Source: Paenibacillus xylanexedens (GTDB taxonomy: Bacteria; Bacillota; Bacilli; Paenibacillales; Paenibacillaceae). Taken from it: a stretch of DNA of 64,000 bases. The position numbers and the translations under genes were made by a program. Below, in pieces: positions 35,362 through 44,998 of the stretch (position 1 is its first letter; the number at the start of each line of letters is the position of its first letter). The stretch covers positions 1,674,001 through 1,738,000 of the forward strand of contig NZ_VEIO01000001.1 of NCBI RefSeq assembly GCF_007680605.1. The letters run 5' to 3'. Under the pieces are notes generated by a model that saw only the letters and a list, made by a program, of their open reading frames with translations, was not told where the DNA came from and searched no databases.

Positions 35362-36324
35362 ATGACTTTTAGCTATGAACATGTGTTACAAGCATATGAC
35401 CGCATCAAGAAACATCTGAAGCATACACCACTTGAGGAGTCATTCTATCTAGGTGATCAGAATAGGAGATACTTTTTCAAACTGGAGTCCTTCCAACGAG
35501 CAAAGAGCTTTAAAATCCGAGGGGCTTTAAACAAAATGATGACGTTATCCGAGGAAGAAAAGAGCAGAGGCGTTGCAGCCATTTCTTCAGGTAACCACGG
35601 TAGTGCTGTAAGCTACGCGGCTTCCATTCTCGGAATTCATCCCGTAAAGGTAATCGTTCCCGAAACGACGGCCCAAAGCAAAATTGATAAAATGAACTAT
35701 TTCGGGGCAGCAGTGATGAAATTAGGGAAAGATTTTGACGAGGCTCATACGCTCGGCATGAAGTACATTCATGAACATCATTTAACGTATATTGATCCTT
35801 ATTACGAAGATCCGGAAATTTATGGTGGACAAGGCACGATAGGCATTGAAATTTTAGAACAAAATCAGGATATCGACACGATCGTCGTTCCAGTAGGTGG
35901 CGGGGGGCTGATAACGGGGATTGCGGTGGCTGCCAAATCGATCAAGCCGTCCGTCCGAATTGTCGGGGTGCAAACCGAAGCCTGCCCGGCCATGATTAAA
36001 TCTTACGAAGATCATACCTTATATGAACAATATCCTAGCGGGGAATCCCTCTGTGACGCACTGCTTGGTGGGGTCGGAAAACTGAGTTACGAGATGGCTA
36101 AAGATTATGTTGATGATTTTATTGCCGTATCGGAGCATTCGATTGGCCAAGCCGTAAGTTTTCTGGCCAAAGAAGAAAAATACATTATTGAAGCAGGAAG
36201 CGCTACTGTAGTTGCGGCGATTATGGAACAGAGGGAACGAATCGGCGGTCGAAATGTCGCACTTGTATTAAGCGGTGGCAACATCGATGGAGACGTACTC
36301 CAGCGTATTTTATCCAAATACTAA
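35362..36324 (+). CDS. PLP-dependent threonine/serine/3-hydroxyaspartate dehydratase family
   Basis: This 320-residue fold-type II PLP enzyme has the Schiff-base lysine in RAKSFKIRGALNKM (near residue 55), the substrate loop SSGNHGSAVSYAA, the phosphate-binding VPVGGGGLITG and the closing LVLSGGNIDGD. It lacks the regulatory ACT domain of biosynthetic IlvA, so it resembles catabolic dehydratases, serine racemase, threo-3-hydroxyaspartate dehydratase or EutB. It follows the OCD-family gene by 13 bases with AGGAGAA upstream, so both are one operon. Confidence 0.84.
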   Translation: MTFSYEHVLQAYDRIKKHLKHTPLEESFYLGDQNRRYFFKLESFQRAKSFKIRGALNKMMTLSEEEKSRGVAAISSGNHGSAVSYAASILGIHPVKVIVPETTAQSKIDKMNYFGAAVMKLGKDFDEAHTLGMKYIHEHHLTYIDPYYEDPEIYGGQGTIGIEILEQNQDIDTIVVPVGGGGLITGIAVAAKSIKPSVRIVGVQTEACPAMIKSYEDHTLYEQYPSGESLCDALLGGVGKLSYEMAKDYVDDFIAVSEHSIGQAVSFLAKEEKYIIEAGSATVVAAIMEQRERIGGRNVALVLSGGNIDGDVLQRILSKY

Positions 36325-36394
36325 CCCTTGAACCTTAGACTTTAGATTAGACGTGTCATGTAGTGTTCAGTGGGATTACAACTTTAAAATCAGA

Positions 36395-36444
36395 AGCCCT
36401 CGTACCTCTGGAGTAAACGCTCTATAGGCATGAGGGTTATTTTC
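36395..36444 (+). terminator. Terminator after the dehydratase
   Basis: GCCCTCGTACCT pairs with AGGCATGAGGGT (one mismatch, one G-T) around an 18-base loop with an internal GAG/CTC pairing; TTATTTTCG follows. It lies about 70 bases after the stop. Confidence 0.7.
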
Positions 36445-36499
36445 GTTCAACCGACGTGTCATATTAACAATTTGTTATCGAAGTTATCGTTTTATCATG

Positions 36500-36526
36500 T
36501 TGACTTCGGCGCGGTGAATCTATACT
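36500..36526 (+). promoter_or_regulatory. Possible promoter of the sugar ABC operon
   Basis: TTGACT (36500-36505) and TATACT (36521-36526) are separated by 15 bases, shorter than the preferred 17. The location, about 70 bases before the first permease gene, is right. Weak call. Confidence 0.35.
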
Positions 36527-36596
36527 GAATATACGGAGATACAACAGAGCTGACGCCTATCTCTGCAGAACATAGAGAAAGAAGGGGAGCACACGA

Positions 36597-37562
36597 ATGA
36601 GTAATGCCAAAGCCACCACACCCACGAAAGCCGATGTGATTCACCCGAGTCCCCGGCGCACCAAACGAAAAAAAGGCTTTAAACGAACACTGGCACTGGA
36701 TCTTATGCTCCTGCCAGCAGTTATCTTGACGTTCATATTTGCGTACATACCGATGGGCGGATTGGTCATTGCTTTTCAGGATTACAAGCCCTGGCTCGGG
36801 TTTGCCAAATCTTCCTGGATCGGATTGGAACATTTCCAATTTCTGTTCAGCATGCCTGAGAATGTGCAGGTGATCTGGAACACTTTAATTATTGCGGGAA
36901 TGAAACTGATTGGAGGCCTGATTGCACCATTGGTCTTTGCGTTACTCCTTAATGAAGTACGGAAGGAAACCTTCAAGAAAAGCATACAAACATTCGTTTA
37001 TCTACCGCACTTTCTATCATGGGTTATTCTTGGGGGAATACTGCTGGACATGCTGGCAACAAAAGGTATGATCAATCAGTTTCTTGGGGCCGTGTTTGGT
37101 CTGGAACCTATCTTTTTCCTCGGAGAAGGTACCTGGTTTAGAATCGTCGTGGTCACCAGTGATATCTGGAAAGAATTCGGATTCGGCGCGATTATCTTTC
37201 TAGCCTCTCTGGCAGGTATTAATCCGGCACTATATGAAGCTGCTGAGGTGGATGGGGCGAGCCGGTGGCAACAAACCTGGTCCATTACGATTCCTGCTCT
37301 GATTCCGATCATGATTGTCGTAGGAACGTTGTCACTCGGAAATATTTTGAACGGAGGATTCGACCAGATTTTCAATCTATATAATCCGCTCGTTTACGAT
37401 AAGGGCGATATCATTGATACCTTCGTTTATCGGGTAGGTCTCATCGACGGGAAGTTTGGATTCTCGGCTGCAGTCGGGCTGTTCAAGTCGGTTGTCGGAT
37501 TCGTTCTGATTGTGCTCGCATACCGTGCAGCTTATAAATTTGCAAATTACCGTATTTTCTAG
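36597..37562 (+). CDS. Sugar ABC transporter permease, LplB type
   Basis: This 321-residue protein has six predicted membrane segments after a basic N-terminus (RRTKRKKGFKRTLALDLMLL). The EAA loop EAAEVDGASRWQQTWSITIP lies near residue 220. It matches the LplB/YteP permeases that pair with large YtcQ/LipO lipoproteins and import oligosaccharides, often from pectin or xylan. It starts a three-gene operon. The ATPase subunit is absent, as usual for this group, and is supplied by a shared MsmX-like protein. Confidence 0.88.
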   Translation: MSNAKATTPTKADVIHPSPRRTKRKKGFKRTLALDLMLLPAVILTFIFAYIPMGGLVIAFQDYKPWLGFAKSSWIGLEHFQFLFSMPENVQVIWNTLIIAGMKLIGGLIAPLVFALLLNEVRKETFKKSIQTFVYLPHFLSWVILGGILLDMLATKGMINQFLGAVFGLEPIFFLGEGTWFRIVVVTSDIWKEFGFGAIIFLASLAGINPALYEAAEVDGASRWQQTWSITIPALIPIMIVVGTLSLGNILNGGFDQIFNLYNPLVYDKGDIIDTFVYRVGLIDGKFGFSAAVGLFKSVVGFVLIVLAYRAAYKFANYRIF

Positions 37563-37580
37563 AAAGGAGACCTTGCCGGC

Positions 37581-38459
37581 ATGTATCATAAAACAAAACC
37601 TTACAAAGTTTTCACCGTGTTTAACTATACGTTCTTGATTTTATTATCGTTACTCTGTATTATCCCGTTGATTCACATTCTCGCGGTCTCCTTCAGCGGT
37701 AAAGCAGCTGCCAATGCGAATCTGGTTGGACTCTTTCCGGTTGAATTTACTTTTGATGCTTATGAGAAAACATTGGCTAATGAAAACTTCATCCGTTCCC
37801 TATGGGTTGCTGTACAGCGAACCGTGCTGGGTACACTTCTCAGCATGATCGTTGTCATTCTGGCAGCCTATCCGTTATCCCGGGAAAATCGGAGCTTCAA
37901 ACGTCGTAATATCTACACGTGGTACTTTGTGTTTACAATGCTGTTCAGTGGAGGCTTAATTCCGTTCTACATTCTTATTCAGAAGCTCAATTTGCTCAAT
38001 ACGATGTGGGTGCTTATTCTTCCGGGAGCCGTATCTGTGTGGAATATGATCCTGTTATTGAATTTCTTTCGCAATGTGCCTAAAGAGCTGGAGGAAGCTG
38101 CCTTTATTGATGGTGCGGGTTACTTTCGAACATTGGTCTCTGTCTTTTTGCCTGTGTCGATGCCAGCTATCGCTACGCTATCCTTGTTCTCCATGGTAGG
38201 GCACTGGAACGCCTGGTTCGATGGTTTGATTTTCCTGACAGATCACGAAAAGTATCCTCTCGCCACCTTCCTGCAGACGATCATCGTTCAGCAGGACTTC
38301 AGTAAAGTTTCTGTGCGTCCCGAAGACCTCGAGAACATCTCACAACGGACGATCAAGGCGGCTCAGATTTTCATTGGCATGGCACCGATCTTGGTGGTGT
38401 ACCCCTTACTGCAACGCTTTTTCGTTAAAGGGATTGTACTTGGTGCTGTTAAAGAATAA
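37581..38459 (+). CDS. Sugar ABC transporter permease, YtcP type
   Basis: This 292-residue protein has six membrane segments. The EAA motif is in EEAAFIDGAGYFRTLVSVFL (near residue 170), and the C-terminus LLQRFFVKGIVLGAVKE is the hallmark ending of AraQ/YtcP-like permeases. GGAG lies 13 bases upstream of the ATG. It forms the heterodimer partner of the upstream permease. Confidence 0.9.
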   Translation: MYHKTKPYKVFTVFNYTFLILLSLLCIIPLIHILAVSFSGKAAANANLVGLFPVEFTFDAYEKTLANENFIRSLWVAVQRTVLGTLLSMIVVILAAYPLSRENRSFKRRNIYTWYFVFTMLFSGGLIPFYILIQKLNLLNTMWVLILPGAVSVWNMILLLNFFRNVPKELEEAAFIDGAGYFRTLVSVFLPVSMPAIATLSLFSMVGHWNAWFDGLIFLTDHEKYPLATFLQTIIVQQDFSKVSVRPEDLENISQRTIKAAQIFIGMAPILVVYPLLQRFFVKGIVLGAVKE

Positions 38460-38506
38460 GACCCATTCAGGGTTAACTAAATTTGATATGATATGGGGGA
38501 GACAAC

Positions 38507-40192
38507 ATGTTTAAAACATGGAAAAAGCCGCTTCGCATTCTGATGGCTGCTACAATGTTATCTGGTGTACTCGCAGCATGCAGCAACGATTCTACATCAC
38601 AGAAAAATCCTAACGACAGTAATGAATTTTATTCCGCACGGTTTGAAAATGGCAAGTATGTTGAACCGGTTACCATTTCGACGGTGTTCCCGATCACCAG
38701 CAGCTTGAAGTTCAAAAATGGGGAGAACATTGAAAATAACGTGCATACAAAGTGGGCTCACGATACACTGGGGATCGATATTAAGTACTTATGGACGGTC
38801 AGCGAACAAAATAATGCTTACCAGACCAAACTTCGTCTCATGCTCACATCGGGTCAGAAAATGCCGGATATTATTTCTTTCCGCGGCAGCCAAACATTAA
38901 TTAGTGATCTAATTGAATCGGGTCAATTCGTGGATGCAGGAGAACTGTTCGATAAATATGCTTCGGATACGTATAAAAAAGCGATGGCGGAAGATCCAAA
39001 TGTATGGAATCCCTACATCCGTGACGGTAAACGAATGGCAATCCCTATTCTGGAGAACGCTTACAACAATGATCCAGTGATGTACATTCGTGAAGACTGG
39101 CTTAAGAAGTTGAATCTGAAAGCACCAACAACATTAGATGAATTGGAAACGGTAATGGATGCCTTCGTCAATCAAGACCCGGATGGAAACGGGAAGAAGG
39201 ACACCGTTGCTCTCTCTGTAGGGTTCAAAAACAATTTGAACACATGGATGGCAGAATCCGGCTGGATCTTTGGCATGTTTGGAGCGATGCCGAATCAGTG
39301 GAATAAAGCAGCAGACGGTTCGCTTGCATACGGCTCTATCCAGCCCGAGATGAAACCGGCACTGGAGAAGATGAAAGAATGGATGCAGAAAGGTTACATT
39401 GATAAAGAAGCAGGGCTGTATGATGAGCCCAAAGCCGCTGAAGCATTTACTGCCGGCAAGTCCGGTATTATCGTTGGCCCTTATTGGATGACAGGCTGGC
39501 CCATCCCGGATCTGCAGCAAAATGTGCCAGGTGCTGAATATAAAGCATATCCACTTCCTGCTGGTCCCGACGGTAAAATGGGACGCCACGGAACACCAAT
39601 CAGTACGGGTGCTGTCCTCATTAACAAAGATATGGAACACAAAGACGCATTCTTTGTATACCAGAACTATCTGTTTGATCACTGGGCTAATCCGGACAGC
39701 ACAACATTCGTGCACGGGTTTGCCAAAGGCTATGATTATGATATCGGCCCTGACGGTGAGGTATATAAAGAGCAGCAAAGCGACAAAATTCCGGGCGGCT
39801 GGATTGATGCGATCCGTTATTCATTAACCTTTGATGGAGCGATCATTCCTAACCTGATGATGAATACGTTAGCTGATCTTGCGAATGGCAAAGAGCCGAC
39901 CACTCAGTATGAGAAAAACCTGGCGGACCGAATCCCTGAACAGATTAAGGCAGCCAAAATTGTCATTGATCAAAAAGATATTGTAATGCCTCAGATGTTC
40001 ACGGGTGTGCCAACGAAAACACAGGTTGCCAGAGGTGATCTGCTGACCAAGCTGGAGAAGGAAGTATTGAACAAAATCATTTATGGCCAAGCGCCGATCG
40101 AGGAATTTGATACTTTTGTGCAACAGTACATGACTTCTGGAGGTAAGGAGATCACGGAAGAAGTCAATGCTTGGTATGACACGATAAAATAA
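38507..40192 (+). CDS. Extracellular sugar-binding lipoprotein, YtcQ/LipO type
   Basis: This 561-residue substrate-binding lipoprotein has a signal peptide with lipobox LAAC; Cys25 is the lipidation site, followed by SNDSTSQK. The large periplasmic-binding fold contains DQDPDGNGKKDTVALSVGF-like segments (FVNQDPDGNGKKDT), a calcium-site-like DPDGNG typical of this group. It captures an oligosaccharide for the two permeases upstream. The sugar is unknown; the YesMN-type pair downstream probably senses it. Confidence 0.9.
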   Translation: MFKTWKKPLRILMAATMLSGVLAACSNDSTSQKNPNDSNEFYSARFENGKYVEPVTISTVFPITSSLKFKNGENIENNVHTKWAHDTLGIDIKYLWTVSEQNNAYQTKLRLMLTSGQKMPDIISFRGSQTLISDLIESGQFVDAGELFDKYASDTYKKAMAEDPNVWNPYIRDGKRMAIPILENAYNNDPVMYIREDWLKKLNLKAPTTLDELETVMDAFVNQDPDGNGKKDTVALSVGFKNNLNTWMAESGWIFGMFGAMPNQWNKAADGSLAYGSIQPEMKPALEKMKEWMQKGYIDKEAGLYDEPKAAEAFTAGKSGIIVGPYWMTGWPIPDLQQNVPGAEYKAYPLPAGPDGKMGRHGTPISTGAVLINKDMEHKDAFFVYQNYLFDHWANPDSTTFVHGFAKGYDYDIGPDGEVYKEQQSDKIPGGWIDAIRYSLTFDGAIIPNLMMNTLADLANGKEPTTQYEKNLADRIPEQIKAAKIVIDQKDIVMPQMFTGVPTKTQVARGDLLTKLEKEVLNKIIYGQAPIEEFDTFVQQYMTSGGKEITEEVNAWYDTIK

Positions 40193-40257
40193 AAAAACGA
40201 ACCGCGCTTCATGTACAAGGGATTTCATTGACCTGTGTACGTGAAGCGCGGTTTTTG
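40191..40257. terminator. Strong bidirectional terminator
   Basis: AACCGCGCTTCATGTACA (40200-40217) pairs with TGTACGTGAAGCGCGGTT (40236-40253), 18 bp with one G-T pair. TTTTTGCTTTTTTTT follows on the plus strand and a T7 run on the minus strand. It separates the ABC operon from the converging two-component genes. Confidence 0.92.
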
Positions 40258-40294
40258 CTTTTTTTTACGCTAACTTTCTTCACGATACGCTGCT

Positions 40295-41935
40295 TTATTG
40301 CTCCCGGTAATCCTGCGGTGTCATCCCGAATTTATCGCGAAACACCTTGATGAAATATTGGGAGTTGGCATACCCCAGTTTTTCCGAAATCTCATATACC
40401 TTATCCTGCGAGTGGTTGAGCAGGTAGAGGGCAAGATCCATTTTGACACTTAAAATATATTCACTTAAGCTGATTCCTTGAAATTGTTTAAACAGCTTGG
40501 AGACGTATACCGGATGCAAGGATACATGATCTGCGATCGATTGAAGGCTGAGGGAGTGCAGATTAGAAGAAACAAACGTCTTGATCTGAAGAATAACGTC
40601 ATGTTGCTCATCAAAAGACTGTTCTTCCAGCTTTATACGCAGCCGATCAAGCATGTTATCCGCCCAATCCGTAAGTTGGGAAACTGAACGAAAGGGCACT
40701 CGAGGAACCCATTCGTTTCCTACCAGATCAGACAACAGCGCTTGATTTTTGTGGGCAATGTAATGAAAAGCCGATAACAATACAATCTGAATCTCATCCA
40801 GATGTTCTTCGGTTTGTTCAGGTAATGCGTCATAACCGGTCTTGATCCGGTGCATGCGTTCTTTGAACACATCCCATTGTCCTGTTTCAAGCAGATGATT
40901 AAAGGTAGGAGGTTCATACAAAATATGTAGGGAGCGTATGGAGACAGAGCGGTAGCTTTCCTCCAGAGGGAAGAAGTATCCGGTACCGTTACCTACTTGC
41001 TTTTTAAGGGCCGATATGGCCTGCTCGTACATGTCACGGATATCATGCTGGAGTGTACCCGTTTGGCTAAGAATAACCGAAATGCCTCCTTTCAGGTATT
41101 CATTGACATTGTGATGCAACTGCAACGAAAGATGGGTGAGATCTTGATTTTTCTTCATGGGTCGCTCGCTGTGATTCGTCTCTGGTGAAGTATCAATTTC
41201 GTTGGCTCCAGGTCCAGCGGGCTTTAACAAAAAGACCAAATAATCGTAATGATCCCTGCAGTGCCAGGTATGAAAAGCCGTATTAAATAACTCACACGCA
41301 ATGTTGGTCACAGCGTATTCAAACAATTGCAAACTGGTCGTCGTATATCTGGTGAAATGCTCTTCCAGCCGCACCAGAACAAGCTGTACGTCATCTTGGG
41401 CTTGGAAGGGCAGATGATAATGGCCCAACTTGTCGTTCAGAACATCTTCTGAATAACGATTACCTTCAATCAGTTGATTCAGTAATCTGTCCTTTAGCGA
41501 AGGCAAGTGCTCACGAAATGAGTTCATGGCCTGTTCATAAGACAAGGCCCTGCGAATCTGCTCTTCAATGGACATCACTGTTTTTTCCAGACAGGATGCC
41601 AGCTTTTCGACATCCAGCGGTTTCAATAAATACTCGACAACACCGAATTTCGTCGCTTCTTTGGCATACTCAAACTCGGCATAACCGGTAAGCAAAATGC
41701 AGGGAAGGTTGGGTTTCACCGCCTTGATCTGCCGTATCAGTTCAAGTCCATTCATGACGGGCATTGAAATATCAGTGATTACAATGTCTACCGTCTGTTC
41801 CTCCAGAATGGATAATGCCTGCATGCCGGAGTATGCTTTGTGAATACGCTCAATACGGTATTGATCCCATGGAAATGAGATCTCAAGATCGTCAATCACA
41901 TAGGATTCATCGTCAACTAACAGAATCTGATGCAT
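40295..41935 (-). CDS. YesN-type response regulator with AraC DNA-binding domain
   Basis: This 546-residue protein begins MHQILLVDDESYVIDD. The phospho-acceptor is Asp55 in DIVITDISMPVMNG. A long middle region of unknown fold follows, and the C-terminal AraC domain contains LQSIADHVSLHPVYVSKLFK and VYEISEKLGYANSQYFIKVF. AAGGAGG lies 9 bases before ATG 41935; the frame opens at 41983. It overlaps the end of the kinase gene by 23 bases, so the two are coupled. It probably activates the sugar ABC operon. Confidence 0.9.
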   Translation of the reverse strand: MHQILLVDDESYVIDDLEISFPWDQYRIERIHKAYSGMQALSILEEQTVDIVITDISMPVMNGLELIRQIKAVKPNLPCILLTGYAEFEYAKEATKFGVVEYLLKPLDVEKLASCLEKTVMSIEEQIRRALSYEQAMNSFREHLPSLKDRLLNQLIEGNRYSEDVLNDKLGHYHLPFQAQDDVQLVLVRLEEHFTRYTTTSLQLFEYAVTNIACELFNTAFHTWHCRDHYDYLVFLLKPAGPGANEIDTSPETNHSERPMKKNQDLTHLSLQLHHNVNEYLKGGISVILSQTGTLQHDIRDMYEQAISALKKQVGNGTGYFFPLEESYRSVSIRSLHILYEPPTFNHLLETGQWDVFKERMHRIKTGYDALPEQTEEHLDEIQIVLLSAFHYIAHKNQALLSDLVGNEWVPRVPFRSVSQLTDWADNMLDRLRIKLEEQSFDEQHDVILQIKTFVSSNLHSLSLQSIADHVSLHPVYVSKLFKQFQGISLSEYILSVKMDLALYLLNHSQDKVYEISEKLGYANSQYFIKVFRDKFGMTPQDYREQ

Positions 41936-43643
41936 CTGCGATATCCTCCTTATGTATAGTAATGATGCATGAGGTTCCTTCATATAGGGTGGACTCTATA
42001 GAGAGGCCTGACCGTTTGCCGTAGGTGAGCCTCAATCGCTGATTTACATTTCGGACTCCTGTTCCAATCTGTTCCTCTGGACGCGTTAATTCATCCATAT
42101 GTTCGCTGATGAGTGCAAGCCGTTCTGCCGGCATGCCTACGCCATTATCTGCAACCGCGATACGTATGAACTCCTGATCCTGCGCTGCACGAATTGTAAT
42201 TTTCCCAGAACCCATGGAAGGTTCTATGCCGTGTTTGACACCATTTTCAACGAGCGGTTGCAGGATCATACGAGGAATACGAATAGATAGAAGCTGTTTT
42301 GGCACATCGATCTCACAGGTAATGCTTTTTTTTCGCATATGTATGATGGACATGTAATTGCTCACAAAACGAAGCTCTTCACCAAGCGTGGTATCCATAT
42401 CTTCAATGCGGTGAATATAACGGCAATAGGAAGCCAGTTCCAGGGTCATGGCGGTTACAGATTCATAGTCTTTTACACTGGATTTGCTCTGAATATAGTT
42501 GAGGCAGTTATATAGAAAATGTGGATTGATCTGGGCTTGATACTGCTTCAACCTGGCCTCTTTGACCGACAGCTCTCCAAGTAGCACCTGTTCGATTAAC
42601 GTCTGGGTATTCTCGGCCATTCTGTTAAACGACCGGCCTAATATACGAAACTCAAGAGTCTGCGTTTCATCAACACGGCTGGAGAAATCTCCCCGGTCAA
42701 AACGATCGATCGCTTTGCGCAGACGAATAATCGGTTGTTGGATCTGATTTCGCAGCGCCAGCGTGTACAGCAGAGAAAGCAGGAGCAGCGCCACAAGGGC
42801 CAGCACAAACAACGTATTGTTACGTGAGATAGACTGTTGCAATTGATTGGTAAGATGGTAATCAATAAAGTACAAATCGAGAATGCTTGCTTTCATATAA
42901 CTGATGAAATAATTTTGATCCTGATATGCAATTTCGAAGAAACCGCTATCATTTCTGATCTGTGGAATAACCTGTGCGTCAGCTTCGGCAAGTTGTGAGG
43001 AGCCTGCTCCCCGGATTGCTGTCTTAAAATGCGAGTCATAAAGCATTGGTGTCCCGGAAGTATATTCAGACATCATTTTCTGCAGCACTTCAAGTGATAT
43101 CCGGATCTCAATGTACATCGGACCTCGATGTCCCTTGGTAAGATGCGAATAATACCCCGTACCATCCTTGTTCATATGTAACGTCCATTTATCTAAGGGA
43201 TCTTTGGACATGACGAACGGCTGAAATGAAAATTCACGATCCGAAGATACAGTAGCTTTCTCATCCGGATAATACAGAATGATCGTATTGTTCCATGCCG
43301 TTGAAGCACTATTAAGAGAAAGCTTCTCCATCAGCTCCAGTTTGGCTTTGTATTTGGCAAAATCATTCCCGTAAGTGAGGGCATACGTATACCCTCTAAC
43401 CGACTGATCCTCGGATAATGTCAGCGCATTCATTAATACCTGCTCAAATTGATTAGACAGCTGGGAAGACATGAACCGTACTTCTCCCAGTTTATTCTTC
43501 TGCAACTCACGCTGAATTTCATCTACGTTTAATCGATAGATCCACCAGAAGATCAGGATGATTAGCACAAACATCAAAACCAGACCCAGCCCAAGCTTTT
43601 GAAAAATAGAGGCGTTTTCTTTTGAAAACCTTTCCTTCAACAT
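41913..43643 (-). CDS. YesM-type sensor histidine kinase
   Basis: This 576-residue membrane kinase has a first helix at about residues 20-40 (LGLGLVLMFVLIILIFWWIY), an extracellular dCache-like sensor to about residue 280, a second helix (TLFVLALVALLLLSLLYTLAL), a HAMP linker, the H-box QINPHFLYNCLNYIQ and the ATP-binding VADNGVGMPAERL. GGGGGA precedes ATG 43643; the frame opens at 43673. It is expected to sense an oligosaccharide or its binding protein outside the cell and phosphorylate the YesN partner. Confidence 0.9.
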   Translation of the reverse strand: MLKERFSKENASIFQKLGLGLVLMFVLIILIFWWIYRLNVDEIQRELQKNKLGEVRFMSSQLSNQFEQVLMNALTLSEDQSVRGYTYALTYGNDFAKYKAKLELMEKLSLNSASTAWNNTIILYYPDEKATVSSDREFSFQPFVMSKDPLDKWTLHMNKDGTGYYSHLTKGHRGPMYIEIRISLEVLQKMMSEYTSGTPMLYDSHFKTAIRGAGSSQLAEADAQVIPQIRNDSGFFEIAYQDQNYFISYMKASILDLYFIDYHLTNQLQQSISRNNTLFVLALVALLLLSLLYTLALRNQIQQPIIRLRKAIDRFDRGDFSSRVDETQTLEFRILGRSFNRMAENTQTLIEQVLLGELSVKEARLKQYQAQINPHFLYNCLNYIQSKSSVKDYESVTAMTLELASYCRYIHRIEDMDTTLGEELRFVSNYMSIIHMRKKSITCEIDVPKQLLSIRIPRMILQPLVENGVKHGIEPSMGSGKITIRAAQDQEFIRIAVADNGVGMPAERLALISEHMDELTRPEEQIGTGVRNVNQRLRLTYGKRSGLSIESTLYEGTSCIITIHKEDIADASDSVS

Positions 43644-43903
43644 ATTTTTTCCCCCTGTGCAACAAAGAAGCATAATGACTATCTTTTATTCTACAGCATA
43701 CGGCTGTATTAGGGGAAAGAATATGAGGGTAAGGGAGTCGCTTATGCCTTAAAGTTTATAAATAGGCGTAATTCGTTAGTCTGTTGTCACCCTGTGCTAG
43801 ATACATATCAGAAAGTTAAGAGTATCATCATATTCATGAGTCAGCGAAGACAAGGAAGGTTTGTCATTCGAATATGTCAGTCAGCAGAAGGAGGTACAGA
43901 TGA

Positions 43904-44944
43904 ATGTCACCCTATTCCTATAACCGTATCAAAATGCCACAAGGTTTCTGGGAAGGGCTATGTCAATTAGGTATTTCCTCACAGGATGTAGCTCGTAAAG
44001 CCGGATTACCGCTTACCATCATTTCCGAAACGACGGTAAATACCGCTCAATATTATGCTATTTGGCAAGCGTATTCTGACCTTGCAGGCGATATTGCCCA
44101 AGGGATCATCAATCTCGCAACCGGTTATGAAGTAACGAAGTATCCGCCGCCGATCTTAGCCACTTATCATGCCCGTAATTATCGCGATGCATTGCATCGG
44201 ATGGCCAGGTATAAACAACTTTGTCCTCCCGAAAGATTAAAGATGGTTGAGGAGGGGGAGGGTTTTACAATTGATCTGGAATGGATCGTCACCGATCAGA
44301 CTTGTCCGCCATTACTGGTCGGCATCACATTAGCATTCCTGCTTGAATTGGGACGGAAGGGAACAGGACGGACTCTTATTGCAAGTGCAGTAGAATTTAC
44401 CCAGCCGATGGGAGATAAAAAAGCTCTCGAAGCTTATTTTGGTAGCCCGGTCCGGACAAATGGCAGTAGAAATCGGTTGACGTTACATCGAAAAGACCTG
44501 GATCTTTCTTTCCTCACCTACAATGAAGAGTTACTTGAGATTTTGAGCCCTGCACTGGATCATACGCTACATGAACACAAAGTAAATCGTTCCATGTCGG
44601 ACATGGTCAAGTGGATTATGAAGCGTAGCTTAAGTGCCGGACGTCCAGAAGTACAAACCGTCGCTAAGGAATTGGGCATGAGTGACCGCACATTACAGCG
44701 CCGATTAATGGATGAAAAAACAAGTTTCGTACATCTGCTCACGCAGGCAAGACATGAACAAGCTCGGGTGTACTTGGCAGACTTATCACTTAATATCAAG
44801 GAAGTCGCATTTCTGATCGGATATGAAGACCAGAATTCATTTTACCGTGCATTTCGTGCTTGGGAAGGCGATACACCTGCCAATTGGCGAAGCGAACATG
44901 CGGAAAGATACGCCAAACTAGAAGATGCTTCTACAGGAAGATAA
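43904..44944 (+). CDS. AraC-family regulator, OruR/ArgR-like (arabinose-binding-type N-domain)
   Basis: This 346-residue protein has a long helical N-terminal ligand domain (GISSQDVARKAGLPLTIISE) rather than a cupin, as in PF12625 regulators such as OruR. The C-terminal AraC domain has VQTVAKELGMSDRTLQRRLM and NIKEVAFLIGYEDQNSFYRA. AAGGAGG lies 9 bases before the ATG. It precedes an SDR gene on the same strand by 54 bases and may regulate or be co-transcribed with it. Confidence 0.87.
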   Translation: MSPYSYNRIKMPQGFWEGLCQLGISSQDVARKAGLPLTIISETTVNTAQYYAIWQAYSDLAGDIAQGIINLATGYEVTKYPPPILATYHARNYRDALHRMARYKQLCPPERLKMVEEGEGFTIDLEWIVTDQTCPPLLVGITLAFLLELGRKGTGRTLIASAVEFTQPMGDKKALEAYFGSPVRTNGSRNRLTLHRKDLDLSFLTYNEELLEILSPALDHTLHEHKVNRSMSDMVKWIMKRSLSAGRPEVQTVAKELGMSDRTLQRRLMDEKTSFVHLLTQARHEQARVYLADLSLNIKEVAFLIGYEDQNSFYRAFRAWEGDTPANWRSEHAERYAKLEDASTGR

Positions 44945-44998
44945 GCACTTATTACATTTAACTAGAAATCAACCAGACAGAAAAAGGAGAAATGGTTT

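Noticed and set aside
39134..39778. 214-codon open frame antisense to the sugar-binding lipoprotein gene
   Set aside because: It lies wholly opposite a well-supported gene, has no ribosome site, and its translation is Cys/Phe/Ile-rich as expected for a reverse-frame shadow.
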